A stretch of 64,000 nt of DNA from Paraphaeosphaeria minitans (taxonomy: Eukaryota > Ascomycota > Dothideomycetes > Pleosporales > Didymosphaeriaceae). The DNA lies in the NCBI GenBank assembly GCA_015832175.1, contig WJXW01000003.1, forward strand, positions 2,294,001-2,358,000, read 5' to 3'. The position numbers and the translations under genes were made by a program. The notes beneath the pieces were generated by a model that worked only from the letters and a program-made list of their open reading frames with translations, was not told the origin of the DNA and searched no databases. Numbering within the stretch: the stretch's first letter is position 1; each line of letters starts with the position of its first letter. Positions 24,738-36,858 of the stretch are shown here, one piece after another.

Positions 24738-24975
24738 TGTTAGTTTGGCTTAATCTATAATTAAGCATTTAAGGGTTAATAGTATACTATTATATAAAGG
24801 GTAAAAAGTAGGTTTAATTAATTATGTCTAATCTATTATACAAAGGGGCACTAAGGGCTTTATAAAGTCTCTGCCTCTTAGCGCTAACCTAAGTAGTGGG
24901 TCCTTATGCGGGTCCCTATAGGTAGATAGGCCCCTACTTTACCTAGTGCTACTTATACAATAAACTATACAGATA
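24738..24975 (-). repeat. Copia-C1 5' LTR
   Basis: 238 bp, same length as the 3' LTR and differing by transitions. The minus-strand start is TATCTGTATAG, a RIP form of TGTCTGTATAG. Just inside it, AGTTAATTCTAATTAACT forms a near-perfect hairpin in the leader where a primer site is expected. Confidence 0.85.
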
Positions 24976-25285
24976 TAAGCAGACTATAATAGTAACGCAC
25001 TACTAAGGTAATAGATATATAATAATTATATTAAAAAGGGTAGGAGCGCTGTCCTATCGCCTTATAATAATAAGATAAATAAATAAACTGCCTAATAAAG
25101 ACCCTCACCCTAAGACCGCCTTAGGGCCGCCTTTATACTATAAGGGAACCCTTACTAAAACAATAATAAGTTCCTAATAGAAAAATAACACCTATAACAC
25201 TACTACCTTACTATAGCATAATACTCCTAAGATCTCTAAGGCTTACCTTATAACTATAAGACGTTTTAAACTAAGTAAGGTTTAG
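24976..25285 (+). other. Probable end of gypsy-I: purine tract and candidate LTR
   Basis: No gene seen. This interval lies between copia-C1 and the short copia-C and should continue gypsy-I. At 25032-25049 stands the purine-rich TAAAAAGGGTAGGAGCGC, followed at 25050 by TGTCCTATCGCC, a plausible LTR start. The LTR would be interrupted by the short copia-C after 25285 and continue at 27514. There is no second LTR copy to confirm it. Confidence 0.35.
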
Positions 25286-25597
25286 TGTCTATACAGTTTA
25301 TTATATAAATAGCACTAAGTAAAATAGGGGCCTACCTACCTATAGGGACCTGCATAAGGACCCACTACTTAGGTTAGCGCTAAGAGGCAGAGACTTTATA
25401 AGGCCCTACCTACCTATAAGGACCCGTATAAGGACCCCCTACTTAGGTTAGCGCCAAGAGGTAGAGAGTTTATAAGGTCCTTAGTGCCCCTTTGTACAAT
25501 AGATTAGACATAATTAATTAAACCTACTTCTTACCTTTTATATAATAGTATACTATTAACCCTTAAATGCTTAATTATAGATTAAGCTAAACTAACA
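25286..25597 (+). repeat. Short copia-C 5' LTR with 74-bp tandem duplication
   Basis: Starts TGTCTATACAG and ends AAACTAACA; 312 bp against 238 bp in C1. The excess is a 74-bp tandem duplication: unit 1 at 25331-25404, unit 2 at 25405-25478, each with CCTACCTATA..GGACC and AGGTTAGCGC. Both LTRs carry it. Confidence 0.85.
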
Positions 25598-25967
25598 CTA
25601 ATTAGTAGTTAATTCTAATTAACTATAAACTAGTAAGGTCTAAAGATAGAGCGCCCTATAAGCTAGATACATAGGCTCTATATTATTATCTTTACTAGAG
25701 ATTAAATTTTAGATTATATAATAAGTAGAAATAAAGCGCGCACATCTATAAAGAGTCGCATAATCTAGTCTAAGCTATTCTATAGAAGAGAAAGAAAATA
25801 GTAAGCACATTTATAACCCTAAAAAACACGTCGCATAATTAAACCAGCGATAACTAAACGTACACACGTTAGACAATTAAACTAGTAATAACTAAACGTA
25901 AACACGTTGCACAATTAAACTAGTAACACACTAATACAGTCTAGTCACACGATTTAATAAGACAACA

Positions 25968-26830
25968 ATATAGTACTAGGACTAGGAGACTTCCTAGAGG
26001 AATCTGTATAAAAAGGAATCGCACAATAAGCTACTTAAGAGGACAACTTAGAATAGCTTTAATAAGTAGAGGAAGTAATAAATATTAAGGCTATTACTTT
26101 AAAAGGAGAGATCGCATAAAAGTACTAAGTAGATAGAGTAAATCTACACAGCTACCTACCCCCTTCTCTAAAATAGCTAAACACTTATATAGTGTATATA
26201 ATCGCGTAATATTGCGTAAGCAGCCTTAAAAGTAAAGAGGTAATCTCTTCTTTTACTAAAGATTTTAATAACTAGAAAAAGAAAACTTTTAATAAGATTA
26301 GTTATATAGTAAGAAGAGAGCTTATTACTTTTTTTATAAAAGAAGGCTTTATTGCTACTAATATTATAATAAAGGACACCTATATAAAGAAACTCTTTAG
26401 ACTATTATAGTTTAACTATAAGCTATAAACCCTTCGCATAATAATATTATAACTATAACCTAAACCGCTTCGCACGATCCTAATAATGTAACCTACACTA
26501 TTTATAAGTAATGTATATATATATAGAGTATAGCTAGGGCCTATCCCTATACGTGCGAGGACAGAAACACTATATATAGAGCCACACTAGTGGTAATAGC
26601 CTAAAACCTAGACTGCTTTTGCCTAATAAACTATATTGTATAAAGAGGCTAGACACTCCTAGTCTCTTTAATAACTAGGAGATTATACTTCTATCTAGCT
26701 AGATAATATTATCCTTAACTTTAAAGGAGAGCTAGAGGATAAAAACTATTACATAAAAGAAGAGAAAGATAAATAAAACTAATAGGGTAATAAAGAAGAA
26801 GTATAAAAGACTACTTTATACCTTATTTCT
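25968..26830 (+). pseudogene. Short copia-C gag remnant
   Basis: Begins with ATA (for ATG) in the context matching ATG 24400 of C1 and follows the copia-C gag (GLGDFLEES, then KAITLKGEIAQKYQ) to about 26690, where 0.85 kb is missing and the frame continues in a later part of gag. Stops are TAG/TAA. It lacks the zinc knuckle, so it could hardly work as a nucleocapsid even before RIP; it may be kept as a packaging signal. Confidence 0.65.
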
Positions 26831-27196
26831 ACTATATACTTTTATTATATAACTAGGAGCAATCCTTCTATACCTACTTACTAAGACCTAGCGCTAAGTA
26901 TTATATTACTTAATACCCTACTTTCTATTTGCGCATAGAATTTATGCCTAGAAAGAGCCTTATTACATAATATAACTCTACTACTATATAAAGGGGTAAG
27001 GTAAGAACTAAGTAGGTTAGCTGTTACTACCTATTTACACAAGAGTAGGTATAAATAGAACTTCTACTATATAGTAATACTACACCTACTTTATAACCTA
27101 TTCTAATAGGGGAAGGCTAACTATATAGATAGAGAAGGACAGGAAAAGAAAAGCGTATAATAGATATAAGCTATTACATAAAAGAAAAGTTACTAG

Positions 27197-27508
27197 TATC
27201 TATATAGTTTATTGTATAAATAGCACTAAGTAAAATAGGGGCCTACCTACCTATGGGGACCTATATAAGGACCTACTACTTAGGTTAGCACTAAGAGGCA
27301 GAGACTTTATAAGGCCTTGCCTACCTATAAAGACCCGCACAAGGGCCCCCTGCTTAGGTTAGCGCTAAGAGGCAGAGACTCTATAAGGTCCTTAGTGCCC
27401 CTTTATACAATAGACTAGACGTAATTAATTAAACCTACTTCTTACCCTTTATACGATAGTATACTATTAACCCTTAAATGCTTAATTGCAGATTAAGCCA
27501 AACTAACA
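27197..27508 (+). repeat. Short copia-C 3' LTR with 74-bp tandem duplication
   Basis: 312 bp, starting TATCTATATAG (RIP form of TGTCTATACAG) after the purine-rich AAAAGAAAAG and ending AACTAACA. The duplicated units start near 27242 and 27316. Confidence 0.85.
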
Positions 27509-27697
27509 TTTAGAGTATATAATAGGCTAGGGCTATGCCCTAGCCTTTAGAAGGATCTTAAGGAAAGGAACTACCCTAAAGAAGTAAACCTACTAAGGAA
27601 AACTCTTCTTATAAGCGGCACACCCCCCTATAGAGACTTAATACCTAGAATTCATCCTTTATATCTGGCACTTACAGTTCTGTTTACTCTCTAAGGC
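27509..27697. other. Unassigned 189-bp stretch between copia-C and gypsy-E
   Basis: No gene. It starts with the TTTAG target duplication and probably continues the candidate gypsy-I LTR of 25050-25285. It holds a perfect hairpin, GGCTAGGGC-TAT-GCCCTAGCC, at about 27527-27547. Gypsy-D homology begins only near 27698. Confidence 0.4.
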
Positions 27698-29220
27698 TAG
27701 CCTATAATATTAAGATTCTATAGATTTAACTAAGAACTTATCTAAAATTTCACGAAAGTTATAATACCTTTAATAAATCTTATAAAAAAAGGATATACCC
27801 TTTAAATAGTTAAATAAGTATAGAATGTTATTTTAACTCCTTAAGATAGTATATATATTAGAACCTATCCTTATTTATTTTAAAAGTAATAAACCACTAC
27901 GCTTTAAAATAGACGCTAGCGATCTTACGCTAGGTGCCCATACTAAATAAGAACGTAATAGTAAATAGCACCTAATTACCTACTACTTATACAAATTTAA
28001 TAACACTAAAACATGATATAACGTATATAATAAAGAACTCTACGCTATTATTAAAGCCTTAAAGCACTAGAGGATTTACGCGCTTAGTTACTTAACGCTA
28101 GAAATCTATATAGATTATAGGAATCTTTTAAGGTTTACGATAATAAAAGAACTTACACTATAATAATAAAAATATTTATAGACTACTAGGTAGTATAAGT
28201 TTAAAATTATCTATATAGCTAGAAAAGAAAATGGCAGAGTAGACGCTCTTAGCTAACAAAGTAATTTAGTAGGAGAAAAAGTAAAAATTTTCTCCGCAAT
28301 CCTTTGTAAAGCCAAAAATAGATCTCTCGAACTAATAGTAGAAGTAAATTAACTTTTAGTAATTAACTAAGAAGTTCTAGAATATCTGTAGACTAAGATT
28401 ATCTAATAATACTATATTAACCCTATATACAGACACCTAGGTATTACGAAAACAATAGAACTAATCTAAAGGAATTATACCTTTAAGGAAATTAAAGAAG
28501 CTATAATAACTTATATCTATAAATGTGTAGAATACTAGAGAAATAAATACGACACATATTTTAAATATAGAGAGATATAAGTAATTAGAATACTAACAGC
28601 ACTATAGAAAGACATTACTATGGATTTTATTATAGGAATTCTAAACTGTAAGGATCTAATAATAGGAATTAAATACAACAGTATAATAGTAATAGTCTAC
28701 TAACTAACTAAGTATATTAAGCTCATTCTATGCCTTAAGAGAAGAATAGTAAAAGAACTTACTTTTCTTATTCTAGACTAACTAATTAGACATTACAAAA
28801 TCCTAAAAACAATTACTAGTAATAGAGACAAGCTCTTTATATTAAATTACTAGATAACGCTTATAGCCCTACTTAGAATAAAATAAAAGCTATTAACAGC
28901 TTACTATCCACAAATAGACAGATAGACAGAATATAGAAACTAAGCTATAGAAACGTACCTACGCATTTATTAAAATAGTTAGAAGAATAACTAGGTTTTA
29001 TTATTACCTATAGTATAGTTGGCCTATAATAATAAAGTATTAGTAGTATTAGAACATACACCATTCTATATAAACTATAGAAGACACCTACATCTCTTTA
29101 ATTAATAATTTCCTACAATAATTAAAGCAAAAGAAGCCATAAATATAGTAGAAAATATAACGAAAATACACTAACAACTCTAAGAGAACCTCGAAATAGC
29201 TTAATAGTAATTAATTTCTA
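27698..29220 (+). pseudogene. Gypsy-E RNase H and integrase
   Basis: RNase H is readable at about 27840-28260 (KIDASDLTLGAHTKQ, then YNVYNKELYAIIKALKHWR, and ARKENGRVDALS). Integrase follows: a zinc-finger region near 28430-28530 (HLGITKTIELI, YKCVEYQRNK), a core with DFIIGIS near 28630 and a TAYYPQIDRQTEY motif near 28905, a RIP form of TAYHPQTDGQTER. Several runs of 40 or more codons are stop-free, so this copy is less damaged than the A copies. It breaks off before the chromodomain that D retains. Confidence 0.8.
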
Positions 29221-30141
29221 AACTGCCCTATATAAAAAGTAATAACAGAACTACTAATTTAACTAATACATAGAAATAGTAAAGACTACGGGAGGAAAAA
29301 CAGTAGAACATCCTTATAGAAAGAAAAAGACAATTTATATAAGCCACGTACTTAAGAATAATAATAGAAGCAGATACTTAGAAACGTATACTAGACACCT
29401 AAAATTAATTATAACCTACATAAACAAATGTCTTTTTTAGGCCTAAACTTAGATAAGAGCACACCTTTATTAAATTAAATACTATAGTAAGTATAGTATT
29501 AGTTAAGCTACTAGTATAGTTTAAAGGAATATAGGCTTAAGCTCTTATAGACTTAGGAGCAGAAAGGAACTTTATATCTTACTAAATAGTAAGATAAGCG
29601 GGACTTATACAATTAGAGAAAAAAGTACTCTATATTATCTATATTATAAATAAATCCCTAATGCCTAAGACACCTTAGATATACTAAGAGGTTACTACTA
29701 TAATAATAGTCTAAGAATATAGAGAGGAGCTTACTTTAGATATCTTACTAGGATCTAAGTATAAGTTAGTCTTAGGATTACCTTAGTTAATAATATATAA
29801 CCCACAGATCAACTAGAATACAAAGAAAATATTATTTAAACACTATAATTATATATTATAAGCAAAGCCTACGTATTAACTAAAAATAATAGTAGATAAG
29901 GGAGTTATTAATAATATAATATTATAATAGATAGTTAAAAAACAGAAGCACACCTTCGTAGACGCTAGTAGAAACTACTAGATTAAGAAGCGTAAAAAGG
30001 AGGACAATAGTACACTCCTTACCTTACTAAGAGAGTACAGGAAATAGACACATATATTTATAGAAAAGGAAGGAAAAGTAAACCTACCTAAATATTAACC
30101 CTAAGATCTTATAATAGACCCAAAAGAAGGGAAAACACTAC
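29221..30141 (+). pseudogene. Gypsy-E gag tail and protease
   Basis: From 29245 the sequence matches gypsy-D 42590-42400 (inverted), the stretch between zinc knuckle and protease. The retroviral-type aspartic protease follows (about 29470-29780): the active site reads ALIDLGAERNFIS, where family members have DSGA or DTGA, and a later segment reads LLGSKYKLVLGLPQL. It ends in the linker before RT. Gly replaces neither catalytic Asp, but Ser to Leu at the next residue is a RIP-type change. Cut by gypsy-A1 at 30142. Confidence 0.75.
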
Positions 30142-30357
30142 TGTAATAGGTAGATCACGATATTATTATAGTGTTGTGGTATCTAGCACTAAGGCCTTAT
30201 AGGGGGCCTATACGCTAAGCGAGCTAGCTGCGTAAAACCTACACTATACGCCAACTCTATATAAGATAAGTATTATTCTATTAATATTACTAGAGTTATC
30301 CTTTTACTATCCTTTCTAGTGTAAAGTAAGTACTATTACCTATAACTAGACCTTATA
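30142..30357 (+). repeat. Gypsy-A1 5' LTR
   Basis: 216 bp, TGTAATAGGTAGATCACG to CTAGACCTTATA. Inserted in the protease-RT linker of gypsy-E. Confidence 0.9.
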
Positions 30358-30387
30358 TAATAATACTTTATTTATAACAGTCTAAGG

Positions 30388-31194
30388 ATAGCTTCTAGAG
30401 TTATATAAGCTACTAGTAGGAGGCAGACTTTACCTAAAGCCCCTAAAGGTAGGAAAGACCCTTTTATCTAGTATATAGGAGGAGAGCTAGTAATACGTAA
30501 CTTAAGCCTACCTTTAACACTTAAATAGTGTATCTTAGTTACTAAAAAGAAGTATAGTAAGCTTTACGCTATATATTAACTTTATACCTTAAAAGATAAA
30601 ATCTCTTAACTTAAAAGTATAAGCTAAACCCTTAGTATAGTAGCTACTACTAAGAATATTAAAATCCTATCTACTAATATATATAAGCGGAACGCGCCTA
30701 TAGTATATATAGTAATATATATTAAGTGTACGCTTTAACCTAAGGACCCTACTAAATATAAAAGTAAGAACTTTAAAGAGTATTATAAATTCTTCTATTT
30801 TTATAAGGTAGCCTTTCGCCTCTTACTATAAGAATTTATGTAGAATAGAGATAAAGTTATCTAGGTAATATAGTACCTTATAGGCAACCTAAAAGAACTA
30901 TAGTATATACACTATAAGCGCACCTTTAAAGCTAAAGGAGAAATACCTACCTAAAAGTACTTTAAGTAGTATATACTTAACTTACTTTTAGACCTAGTAA
31001 ATTACAGCCTAGAAGTAGCTATAGCGTATACTTAGGTAATATAGTAAAAAGACTAAACTATTTACTTCTTTATAACCTACCTTAATATCTTAAAAATTAA
31101 CTTACACTTTACACTAAAGAGTAAAAGGTATAGTACCTCTTCTCTAAGCTTAAACCTAAGCTATAGAGGGCTATTACTAACTACTATTAGGTGC
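30388..31194 (+). pseudogene. Gypsy-A1 gag, N-terminal two thirds
   Basis: Starts at ATA (for ATG) and runs parallel to the A2 gag (31446 on), ending at the A2 insertion. Capsid-like sequence with TAG/TAA stops; the zinc knuckle lies beyond the insertion, at about 37890-37946. Confidence 0.75.
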
Positions 31195-31199
31195 CTATA

Positions 31200-31415
31200 T
31201 ATAACGGGTAGATTACAATATTATTGTGGTGTTATAGTATCTAGCGGCAAGGCCTTATAGAGGGTCCGTGCGCTAAGCGAGCTAGCTATATAAAACCTAC
31301 GCTACGCACCAACTCTATATAAAACAAATATTATTCTATTAATATTACTAGAGTTATCCTTTTACTATCTTTCCTAGTGTAAAGTAAGTACTATTACCTA
31401 TAACTAGACCTTATA
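31200..31415 (+). repeat. Gypsy-A2 5' LTR
   Basis: 216 bp, starting TATAACGGGTAG (TG changed to TA) and ending CTAGACCTTATA. Confidence 0.9.
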
Positions 31416-31445
31416 TAATAATACTTCTCCTATAACAGTCTAAGG

Positions 31446-34400
31446 ATAGCTCCTAGAGTTACATAAGCTACTAGTAGAGGGTAGACTTTACCTAAAGCCC
31501 CTAAAGGCAGCGAAGACCCTCTTATCTAGTATATAGAAAAAGAGCTAGCAACACGTAACTTAAGCCTACTTTTAACACTTAAGTAGTGCTTTTTAGTTAC
31601 TAAAAAGAAGTGTAATAAGCTTTGCGCTATATATTAACTTTATAACTTAGAAGATAAAATCTTCTAACTTAAAAGTATAAGCTAAACCCCTAGCGTAGTA
31701 GCTACTCCTAAGAATATTAAAATCCTATCTACTAATATACGTAAGTAGGACGCGCCTATAGCGTATATAGTAATATACGTTAAGCGTACGCTTTAACCTA
31801 AAGACCCTACTAAATATAAAGGTAAGAACCTTAAGAAGCATCGCAAATTCTTCTATTCCTATAAGGTAGCCTTTCGCCTCTTACTATAAGAATTTATATA
31901 AGATAGAAATAAAGTTATCTAAGTAATATAGTACTTTATAGGTAACCTAAAAGAACTATAGTATATACACTATAAGCGCACCTTTAAAACTAAAGAAAAA
32001 ACACCTACCTAAAAGTATTTTAAGTAGTATATACTTAACTTACTTTTAGATCTAGTAAATTGTAGCCTAGAAGTAGCTATAGCGCATATTTACGCAATAT
32101 AATAAAAAGACTAAACTATTTACTCTTCTATAATCTACCTTAATATCCTTAAAGATTAACTTACATTTTATACTAAAAAGTAAAAGGTATAGCACCTCTT
32201 CTCTAAGCTTAAACCTAAGCTATAGAAAGCTATTACTAACTACTATTAGGTGCCTATAACTAGGGAAGACCTTATTACTTTAGGCTCTACATTTAAGCGA
32301 AACCTACGCCGCGCACCTATAACACAGGAGTTAAGCCTATATTATATATTAAAGAAATCTAAGAATACCACGCTAAACTGCTAAATATCTAAAGGTAATA
32401 GCAAAACTTAAAATAAGAAAAGTGTCACCTACTATAAGTGCTATAAAACTAGTTACTATACTAATAAATATAAAAGTAGTAATCCTAACTAGATTCCTAT
32501 ATAAGTAAACTATATAGGAAAAGGCTAAGCCTTACCTATAACCTAAATATAGTAAGGCGCCTACTAATTTATATTTTACTAGATATAAAGCGCACGTGTA
32601 GTATAGCTAGAGATATAGGTCTAAAGAGGGAACTCTAAACAATTCTTAACCTATAGGCTAATATTAGCCTAATTAGCTAAATTGTTGCTATTAAAATAAA
32701 TCTAAAGCCTATTAAAGGGGCTAAGCTCCCTAAACTAGGATAGATTAGGGCCTAAAGGTAAAGTACCTATACTACTTATACGCTCTAGGTGCGCATTATA
32801 AATAATATAGGAATAGAGCGTAGGATAAAGACTACTATCTATAGCGTTAATAAGGAAGGGATCCTTCTCTTACTTAGTAACCCCTTTCTATAAGAAGGTA
32901 ATATCTACCTTAATTACAGCTCATAAACATAGCGCTAGGGCTATACTATAGCTTTAATACAGCTTATTACTATAAGGAATTTTAAAGATAATATAAAGTA
33001 TACTAGCTTAGATTTGTTTCTTCTAGGGATCTTATAAATAACTAGTATAAGCTTAGAGCACCTAGCGTACATTAATAAAGCGCGTATAGTGTAAGTACTA
33101 CACATTCTTAACACATTACGCGAATATAGTAACGTATTTAATAAAAAAGTAGCATCTACCCTACTAAATTTTAAGGAGTCTAATCACGCTATCCCTATTA
33201 TAGAGAGAAAAGAACCTTCTTATAGACTACTCTATAATCTCTTAGAGTAAGAGCTTAAGGTACTCTAGAAGTATCTAGAAAATGCCTTAAAAAAAGGATA
33301 GATTAGGCATAGCACTAGCCTAGCTAGAGCACTAATTCTATTTGCCCCTAAAAAAGATAGTACACTATAGCTTTATATAGATTATTAGGGCCTTAACACA
33401 ATTACTATTAAGGATTATTACTTACTACTTTTAGTTAAAAAGACACTTAACCGCCTATTAGGCGCATGTTACTATATAACCCTTAATCTTTACAACGCCT
33501 ACTATAGAATTTAGATCTAGGCAGGAAATAAGTAGAAAACCACATTCTAAACCCGCTATAGCCACTTTAAATACTTAGTAATACGATTTAGCTTAACTAA
33601 TGCCCCTATAAGCTTCGAGGCCTATATTAATAAGGCACTAGCACTACACCTAGATTATATATACGTTATATATCTAGATAATATACCTATTTATACCTAT
33701 AATAAGGATCTTACGCTTTATTAGCGCGCTATCTACGCTGTGCTTAAATTACTGCGTAAGGCTAAACTTTTTATTAATTTAACTAAGTGTACATTCGCCT
33801 TAGGTAAAGTCTACTTCCTTAGTTTTATTATAACTACGTAAGAAATCTGCGCTAATCCTACGCGTATAGTAACTATTATAGAATAGCTATAGCTAACTAG
33901 TATCTAAGAGCTCTAGTTATTTCTAGGCTTTATAAACTTTTATAGGCAATTTATTAAGGTATATATATAAAAAACTGCTCCTCTTTTAAACCTACTTAAG
34001 AAGAACTAAGTATTCTAATAGTTAGTAGAAGCTAATAATACTTTTAAAATACTTAAAACACGCTTCTTAAGCGCGCCTATCCTACGCTACTTTAACCCTA
34101 CACTACTAATCTAATTAGAGACTAACGCATTTACTTTTATAATATATAGTATCCTTTTATAGCTATTTAAGGACTAGAAGTGGCATCTAGTTACTTTTGT
34201 GTTAAGAAAACTTTAAGTAGTAGAGCTAAATTATAAAGTATATAACCTTAAGCTCCTTACTATTATCTACTACTTTAAGTAATAGAGACATTATTTAGAT
34301 AGCACCTAGCACATAATTTAAGTGCTAAGTGATTATAATAACTTACGCGGCATACGCGCTATATAGAAGCTAAACCTATAATAAGCACAATAGGCGATGT

Positions 34401-36210
34401 ATCTAGTAGCTTTTAATTTTAAAGTAAAACACTGCCTAGGGAAAATAAACCTAGTAGATAGACTATTACGAAGGGTAGATTACGCATAGAAGAACCTATT
34501 ACTAACCTATTTATTACCTACTCTATAGAACAAAATACTATAGAGGACTAACCATAGTAGAGTAAGCAGATCTATAAGCCAAGCTTATTAGGCGTATGTA
34601 AGACACATATTACTAATATTTACAGAGCTATAAGGGTCCCTACTACTAGTACTATAGTGTATACGCTATGTGTACTACACTTACTAGCTAGAGTATTAGT
34701 TAGTAGTAAACCTATAATAAAAGAGTCTAACCTTATTACTAAAGTTTAGTAGCTTTAATAAAGGGACACTTTTACTATTAAGCGTATTACTAGCTTAAGG
34801 CGTAAGAGAAGCACTTAAAGTAGTAGTAAAATATAAGTATAGCGCCTTAATAAAATAGAAGTCCTAAGGTATAATAGTAGATTATATATCCTAGATAAAC
34901 TAGTAATTAGGTAAGAGATTTTGTTTTAGCACTATAATATATAAATAGTAGGCCACTTTAGTGCATGTAGAACGCTTAAGGCTATTAAAAAGACTTACTA
35001 TTAGCCTCTTATAGGTTAAAATATTTAGAAGTACGTAAAGACTTATACTATTTACTAAAAGAGTAAAGCTCTAAGGTATAGTAAGTATAGCTAGCTATTA
35101 CCTCTTCTAACGCTAAAGGATATCTTTAAGGAAGTCTTACTAGACTTTATAACTAGATTCCTACTAGTAAAAGATTAAGGCAGCTACGCTTTTAATACAA
35201 TTCTTATAATTATATACTACTTCTTTAAGATAGCTATCTATATTCCTACACAGAAAATATAGGATGTAAAGGAATTTATAGAAGCCTACTTCTAAGAGGT
35301 TATTTTAAAGTTTAGTATTTAAAAAGGTATTATATCTAATAGGGGCTCTACCTTCACTTCCGCTTTTTGGGTAGAAATATGCTACTAACTATAGGTAAAG
35401 CGTAGGCTTAGCACTACTTTCCACCCCTAAATAGACAGGTAAATAGAGCGCCAGAATTAGACACTTAAATAATACCTTTATATGTTTATTACACCTTTAT
35501 AAATGAACTAGGTTAAACTGCTCCTAATAGCTTAATTTGCGTATAATAACTCTATCCACAATTTAATAAAAACAACGCCTTTCTATATAGTATATAGTAA
35601 GCACCCTATTCTTACTACGCCTCCTATAAACAGTAGGCTAGAGAAGGAGCTACTAGATATAGTTAAGAGAGTAAAACGTATATATAGTGCACACATATTA
35701 CTTATAGAGCACCTATACTTAGTATAAGAGTATTAGAGCTAGTACTATAATAAGAAGTATAAGTAAGAATTATTCTAGAGAGGCGACTTAGTCCTACTTA
35801 GTATAAAGAACATATATATACCTTAATAACTAAGTAAAAAGCTATTAAGAAAATTTATTAGGCCCTTCTAAGTGTAGAATATAGTTAGAACGTAGGCATA
35901 CTACCTACTCCTTCTACTACACTATTATATTTATAACGTATTTCACATTTCCCTTCTTGAATAATAGAAACTAAGGCTAGGAGTGGAAGACATTAATACC
36001 CAGCTACTAGAGGTTACACCTAAAAGAGAAAAAGCCTTAAAAGTAGAAGAAATTCTAGCTAAGCAAATAAGAAAGGGGTAAAAGTAATACCTACTCTACT
36101 AGAAAGGCTATAATAAGACTTAGGACACCTAGATTCTAAAGTTAGACTTTAAAGATATAAATAATCTAGTCTAAACTTTTAAAAGGAAAAGAGCTGCGTA
36201 TATAAAAAAG
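31446..36210 (+). pseudogene. Gypsy-A2 gag-pol with chromodomain, RIP-degraded
   Basis: Gag starts at ATA 31446 (for ATG). A zinc knuckle appears near 32420-32460 as YKCYKTSYYTNKYKS (family CxKCxKxGHxxxxC, Cys and His partly lost). A protease region follows, then RT (about 33180-33760) with IPIIEREEPSYRLLYNL, YITLNLYNAYYRI and the catalytic box as YLDNIPIYT at 33671 (second Asp changed to Asn). RNase H covers about 34080-34500, integrase about 34900-35900 and the chromodomain about 36040-36200 (LYQKGYNKTQDT for a VKWKGYNETWDT-type motif). Gag and the RT box are not in the same frame by my count, so either a frameshift separates gag and pol or an indel occurred. Confidence 0.85.
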
Positions 36211-36858
36211 AGGTAAAGGATATAATAAGAGTATATAGAACGTAGATATAATATATATTATTACAAAGCACTATAGCTTAGGGAGCACTTATAGCTTATT
36301 AGGAGTATTTACCTAAGGCCTATAGACTAGCTTCTAAGAAGTAATCTAACTAAACTATGCACTACCTACGCCCCTACTACTTATTATCTTTATTATTCTT
36401 ACTATCCTTACTATCCTTACCTACTATACCTCTAGTAGTAACCTCCTCCCTACTCTCTTTATTGCTGTTATCTAAGTTACCCTTATTACAGCAAAGAGCA
36501 GACGCTAGATTAATTTAGAATAAATTATTAGTATGCGTTTTAAGTGTAGAAAAGAGGTAAACTTACTATCTACTATATAAAGGGAATAACTACCTTAAAA
36601 GTATTAGTAATCTAACGCTACTCTACTAGAATTAAGCCTAGATACTAAGGGCTAGTAGTAGGCACCTAGGTCGCTACACCTATAGGTGTACTAACATAAG
36701 CTATAACACGCTAGTAGTTAGCTAGCTCTAAGTTAAATTATTTCTAGTAATAAGCTAGCTTTAGGTCTACTACTTTTACACGCTTATCTATCTTACGCTG
36801 CCCACCTAGAGTCTCTATAACTATAATATAGTAGTAGTTATAAAGGGCGTATAGGTAA

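Larger units (their letters stand above)
17862..24975 (-). mobile_element. Ty1/copia element C1, full length, 7114 bp
   Basis: Minus-strand element: 5' LTR 24975-24738, leader with a 38-bp tandem repeat, gag from an intact ATG at 24400, integrase, RT, RNase H, a 1.3-kb tail and 3' LTR 18099-17862. Ends are defined as TGTCTATACAG...CTAACA, fixed by the short copy's target duplication. Flanks are TAAGG (17857-17861) and TAAGC (24976-24980), a duplication with one mismatch. All coding regions carry TAG/TAA stops. Confidence 0.85.
25286..27508 (+). mobile_element. Short copia-C derivative, 2223 bp, non-autonomous
   Basis: Two 312-bp LTRs and about 1.6 kb of internal sequence, flanked by a perfect 5-bp duplication TTTAG (25281-25285, 27509-27513). 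Compared with C1/C2 it keeps the leader and the start of gag, jumps over the middle of gag (equivalent of about 52480-53335 in C2), keeps a short piece, then jumps to the 3' region, so integrase, RT and RNase H are absent. The exact target duplication shows it moved as a unit in this form, presumably using proteins of a full copia-C. Confidence 0.9.
27698..30141 (+). mobile_element. Ty3/gypsy fragment E (D family), circularly permuted order
   Basis: Same family as gypsy-D on the opposite strand, but the order is RNase H - integrase - [joint near 29220] - end of gag - protease. Normal order puts gag and protease before RNase H. Both LTRs, gag N-terminus, the RT core and the chromodomain are absent. 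The right end is cut by the LTR of gypsy-A1 at 30142. A tandem pair with the intervening chromodomain-LTR-gag segment deleted would give this arrangement. Confidence 0.7.
30142..31199 (+). mobile_element. Ty3/gypsy A1, 5' portion, interrupted by A2
   Basis: A 216-bp LTR (30142-30357) and the first 840 bp of internal sequence. At 31195-31199 stands CTATA, repeated at 37712-37716, and the A1 gag resumes there in register with the intact gag of A2. A1 was therefore the target of an A2 insertion in the same orientation. Its own 5' target duplication would be ACTAC (30137-30141); the other end is not in the window. Confidence 0.85.
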
